Position numbers and translations under genes: made by a program
Assembly (NCBI RefSeq): GCF_000196795.1
Contig: NC_014259.1
Coordinates: 3,968,001 to 4,032,000 of the forward strand
Origin: Acinetobacter oleivorans DR1
GTDB lineage: Bacteria; Pseudomonadota; Gammaproteobacteria; Pseudomonadales; Moraxellaceae
Direction of reading: 5' to 3'
Length of the DNA stretch: 64,000 bases
The notes under the pieces: model-generated
Told to the model about the DNA's origin: nothing
The model's database searches: none
What the model saw: the letters and a program-made list of their open reading frames with translations, nothing else
Shown here: piece by piece, positions 61,898 through 64,000 of the stretch
Layout: each line of letters opens with the position of its first letter
Position numbering within the stretch: position 1 is the stretch's first letter

Positions 61898-62770
61898 TTA
61901 TTGCACATAAGGCCAAATATCTGGGTCTATATAGCTCTCATCTATATGGTAACCCTCTTTTTTCATATTATTTTCTTCAGTTTTACGTGCTTTCTTATTA
62001 TTGGCAACTTCAGTTTCAAATGCTTGCTTTAACTGCTCTGAATTCATCTTATCTGTATCAGATATAGCATTTCGCCCTGCATATTTAAAGTTCTCAAAGC
62101 TATACCTCACCATATACTGTTCTTTTTTATCATCTTTATAGGTCTGTCGAAGACTAATACCTAATTCCACATCCCCATTATACAAATTAAATACCAACCT
62201 ATTTGTTTTCGAAAGAACATCCTGCCATTCTTTAAAACTTAAGATATAAGTTGGATCTATAACCTCACCCATGGTTTCATTCATATGCTTTAAATTATCT
62301 TGTTTATCAATTCGAGCACTAAAAGGTAAAAAATACTGCTTCCATTGTTTGTCATTTATCTGATGCACTAATTTAGTATAAGCAGTATAGGCTTCTTGGC
62401 TCGTGGTATATTCATTTGGATGTAAGCTGGCATTAATGTCCATGATTTGAATACCATCATTGCTTCGTCGAGCTACTTGTGTACCTAGCACACTGATCAC
62501 ATTTTCTATTTCTAAATTACTCTTTTCACTAAATACACGTACTCGACCTAGTTTTGGTGGAGTCCAATCTAATGATAAAAAATTCATCCCTGCAGGCTGA
62601 CGATCAACTGGCGTAGTACTATTTTTAGTAAAATCCTGCATGCCTTGTTTACCAAAATGAAGGGCTATTACATCTTGATTTTGGTTCTTTAAACTAATAC
62701 TTGTTGGTTTACATGCAATTAAAAATAGGCATGTAAAGATGCAGATAAATAAAGATAAATAGTTCTTCAT
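61898..62770 (-). CDS. Predicted lipoprotein of unknown function
   Basis: A 290-residue protein with signal peptide MKNYLSLFICIFTCLFLIAC, lipobox LIAC with Cys20. The mature region contains PVDRQPAGMNFLSLDWTPPK, then a globular part and a charged C-terminal helix. I do not recognise a named domain, but similar lipoproteins lie in secretion-effector loci of Acinetobacter as far as I recall, so an immunity or envelope role is possible. It is last in a minus-strand run of small lipoproteins. Confidence 0.75.
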   Translation of the reverse strand: MKNYLSLFICIFTCLFLIACKPTSISLKNQNQDVIALHFGKQGMQDFTKNSTTPVDRQPAGMNFLSLDWTPPKLGRVRVFSEKSNLEIENVISVLGTQVARRSNDGIQIMDINASLHPNEYTTSQEAYTAYTKLVHQINDKQWKQYFLPFSARIDKQDNLKHMNETMGEVIDPTYILSFKEWQDVLSKTNRLVFNLYNGDVELGISLRQTYKDDKKEQYMVRYSFENFKYAGRNAISDTDKMNSEQLKQAFETEVANNKKARKTEENNMKKEGYHIDESYIDPDIWPYVQ

Positions 62771-62789
62771 AATAAGTTTCCAGGCCTAT

Positions 62790-63056
62790 CTAGCAACAAG
62801 TCTTCCCCTTATTACTACTCGAATATATTTTAAAATCGGCTTTACTATTTCCCCATTTAGAAATGGTTTTCAATTGCTGATTATATACCTTTCCTACATA
62901 GGCTACTGGAAGCCTTTCAGGCTCAATTGTATATTCTCGACCCCACCCTGTCATAACTAACAATGGCACACTCAAATTTATTAATTTAAGTTTCAGATTT
63001 TTAAATAAATTATTTTTCTTCCCATACAATGGGAAATTTTTCTGATTTAGAGACAT
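62790..63056 (-). pseudogene. Damaged small Ig-like-fold lipoprotein gene
   Basis: The reading frame gives LSVPLLVMTGWGREYTIEPE and RLPVAYVGKVYNQQL, a start of an Ig-like repeat domain, and ends soon after in KGKTCC. The residue after MTG is Trp (TGG) where a lipoprotein needs Cys (TGC or TGT). No good ribosome binding site precedes ATG 63056, which overlaps the upstream lipoprotein gene by 47 bp. It is short for this kind of protein, whose complete C-terminus may resemble the fragment at 63922-64000. Probably a decayed copy; a functional short protein cannot be excluded. Confidence 0.5.
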
Positions 63057-63420
63057 TACCAATCATTGCAGAGAAAATGGCTTGGCATTCTAAATTGATT
63101 TTTTTAACTGAACTGATATCTATAGGCTCACAGCTTCTATTATCATTATTTGAGCAGAATTCTACAGATACATCAATTTGGTTATTCTCAAATCTATCGA
63201 TATCCGCATCTAATGTTTGCTGAGGATCAATCATATTTTCACAAATTAACTTTTTTGATGATGATTTTTTTATTTTATTTAAAACTTCCTTACCTTCAAT
63301 TTTTATAGAAAAATTTAATTTTTCATTGCTTTTCATAATATGATCTATTGTGAAATTTGAAATTCTTTCACTACATCCAGTTAAAAAAATTAGCCCTGAT
63401 AGGTAAAGAATTTTTTTCAT
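63010..63420 (-). CDS. Small Cys-rich lipoprotein, possible immunity protein
   Basis: A 136-residue predicted lipoprotein with signal peptide MKKILYLSGLIFLTGC, lipobox LTGC with Cys16. The mature part has four further cysteines (LICEN, EFCSNN, RSCEP, LECQAI), suggesting periplasmic disulfides. It shares layout with the next gene (63429-63917): signal peptide of the same length, four mature cysteines and the sequence SxxxC...IFSAMIG versus CRVVFGSLL. No known domain is recognised. By position in a repeated array it may neutralise a secreted effector encoded further right; inference. Confidence 0.7.
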   Translation of the reverse strand: MKKILYLSGLIFLTGCSERISNFTIDHIMKSNEKLNFSIKIEGKEVLNKIKKSSSKKLICENMIDPQQTLDADIDRFENNQIDVSVEFCSNNDNRSCEPIDISSVKKINLECQAIFSAMIGNVSKSEKFPIVWEEK

Positions 63421-63428
63421 TTAAAACT

Positions 63429-63917
63429 CTATTGGAAATTGGATTTTCTTATAGCTTCTTTTGATATTAAAATATTATCTGCTATAACTTTACTACTTTG
63501 TAATAAGCTTCCAAAAACTACTCTACAAGACATATTGCTAGTTAACAATTTTTCCAATTGATTCTTATCGATACATACATTCATGGATTCATCTTCGCAG
63601 ACTTTGAAGTACCCAGATGAAGTATATTTTCCATTTTTTAACTTCTCTCCCTCGACTGAGATAGCTCCTGTCACAAAGTAATTTTTAATATTATTGCACT
63701 TAAAATGTGAATATTTATAATTATTCTCTTGATAAATCTTATTTAAATCATCATTTGTTTCTAAATTAAATTTAAAAATATCACCACTCATACCATCCAT
63801 ATAAGAATAAGTTAAATTCTTAAGGGCTATATCCTTAAAATTTTCTTTCTCATTTTTGGCTAAAGGATTACAACCTGACAATAAAATGGATAAAATAATT
63901 AAAAAATATTTATGCAT
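63429..63917 (-). CDS. Small Cys-rich lipoprotein, possible immunity protein
   Basis: A 162-residue predicted lipoprotein with signal peptide MHKYFLIILSILLSGC, lipobox LSGC with Cys16. Mature cysteines occur in HFKCNN, FKVCED, NVCIDK and MSCRVV. It precedes the related 63010-63420 gene by 8 bp and follows the truncated gene at the window end by 4 bp, so the array is one transcript. Unusually AT-rich with heavy Lys/Asn codon use, which fits accessory DNA. Confidence 0.7.
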   Translation of the reverse strand: MHKYFLIILSILLSGCNPLAKNEKENFKDIALKNLTYSYMDGMSGDIFKFNLETNDDLNKIYQENNYKYSHFKCNNIKNYFVTGAISVEGEKLKNGKYTSSGYFKVCEDESMNVCIDKNQLEKLLTSNMSCRVVFGSLLQSSKVIADNILISKEAIRKSNFQ

Positions 63918-63921
63918 CTAT

Positions 63922-64000
63922 TCATTCTACAATAATTAATTTATATTTCTTATTTAGCTCATCACTACCACGGCCATAAAACCCTGTTGAAATATTTATT
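63922..64000 (-). CDS. C-terminal end of a further gene, cut by window edge
   Basis: The minus strand is open from 64000 to TGA at 63922 and encodes INISTGFYGRGSDELNKKYK followed by LIIVE. The ending looks like the last strands of an Ig-like domain protein, of which 62790-63056 seems a damaged copy. Only 26 codons are visible, so the identity is uncertain. Confidence 0.5.
   Translation of the reverse strand, partial: INISTGFYGRGSDELNKKYKLIIVE

Overview
The window is chromosomal DNA from an Acinetobacter of the A. baumannii/calcoaceticus complex. The evidence is the AT-rich intergenic DNA, an abaR-abaM-abaI quorum-sensing locus whose gene order I recall from A. baumannii, and a core gene set typical of the genus (argS, guaA, dadA-alr, mmsAB). 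I see no insertion sequence, integrase, CRISPR array or rRNA. Many start codons were chosen from ribosome binding sites, upstream terminators and family lengths rather than from the longest open frame.

Left part (1-16.4 kb): housekeeping genes. These are a malic enzyme cut by the window edge, argS, an SPOR-domain protein, GST, OsmC and pirin genes, a small metal-regulator operon (His-rich PadR, degenerate Fur-like protein, DUF3861), a lone SUKH protein, guaA, DUF445, DoxX, DedA, LysE, a lipoprotein with a ParA ATPase, SirB2, BolA and two identical tRNA-Gly(GCC) genes.

Central part (16.5-35.5 kb): the notable system. Eight genes on the minus strand (32114 down to 16568) are tightly packed, with many stop/start overlaps. 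They encode a fatty acyl-AMP ligase, an acyl-CoA-dehydrogenase-like enzyme, a free acyl carrier protein, a one-module NRPS (C-A-PCP-TE), a three-part fusion (SRPBCC, RND/MMPL transporter, LolA-like domain), an outer-membrane beta-barrel protein, an SDR-alpha/beta-hydrolase fusion and a phosphopantetheinyl transferase. Together they look like a lipid-amino-acid (small lipopeptide) synthesis and envelope-export machine. Beside it lie abaR (LuxR type), abaM (RsaM type) and abaI (LuxI type). Lux-box palindromes sit upstream of the operon and of abaI, with a weaker one upstream of abaM. The block lies between the intact tRNA-Gly pair and a decayed tRNA-like remnant with a near-copy of the same terminator at 35.4 kb, which suggests an old island.

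Right of it (35.5-45.2 kb): a valine/isobutyrate catabolic operon (mmsA, mmsB, acyl-CoA ligase, isobutyryl-CoA dehydrogenase, enoyl-CoA hydratase, 3-hydroxyisobutyryl-CoA hydrolase, MHS-type transporter) with a divergent LysR regulator. Then comes an alanine region (45.2-52 kb): divergent Lrp, dadA, alr, ridA and two tandem CycA-like permeases. The permease unit has been duplicated; each copy keeps a conserved 5'-leader hairpin and a terminator, and a ridA fragment survives between them.

Right end (52-64 kb): a divergent acyltransferase-like membrane protein and TonB receptor sharing a candidate Zur operator; SnoaL-like, RraB, RluA, DUF1003 and DUF2867 genes; a TetR/MFS pair with matched operators and a 30-codon coupled leader ORF; an SDR lacking the usual Tyr; and a run of small Cys-rich lipoproteins resembling an immunity-gene array, which runs off the window.
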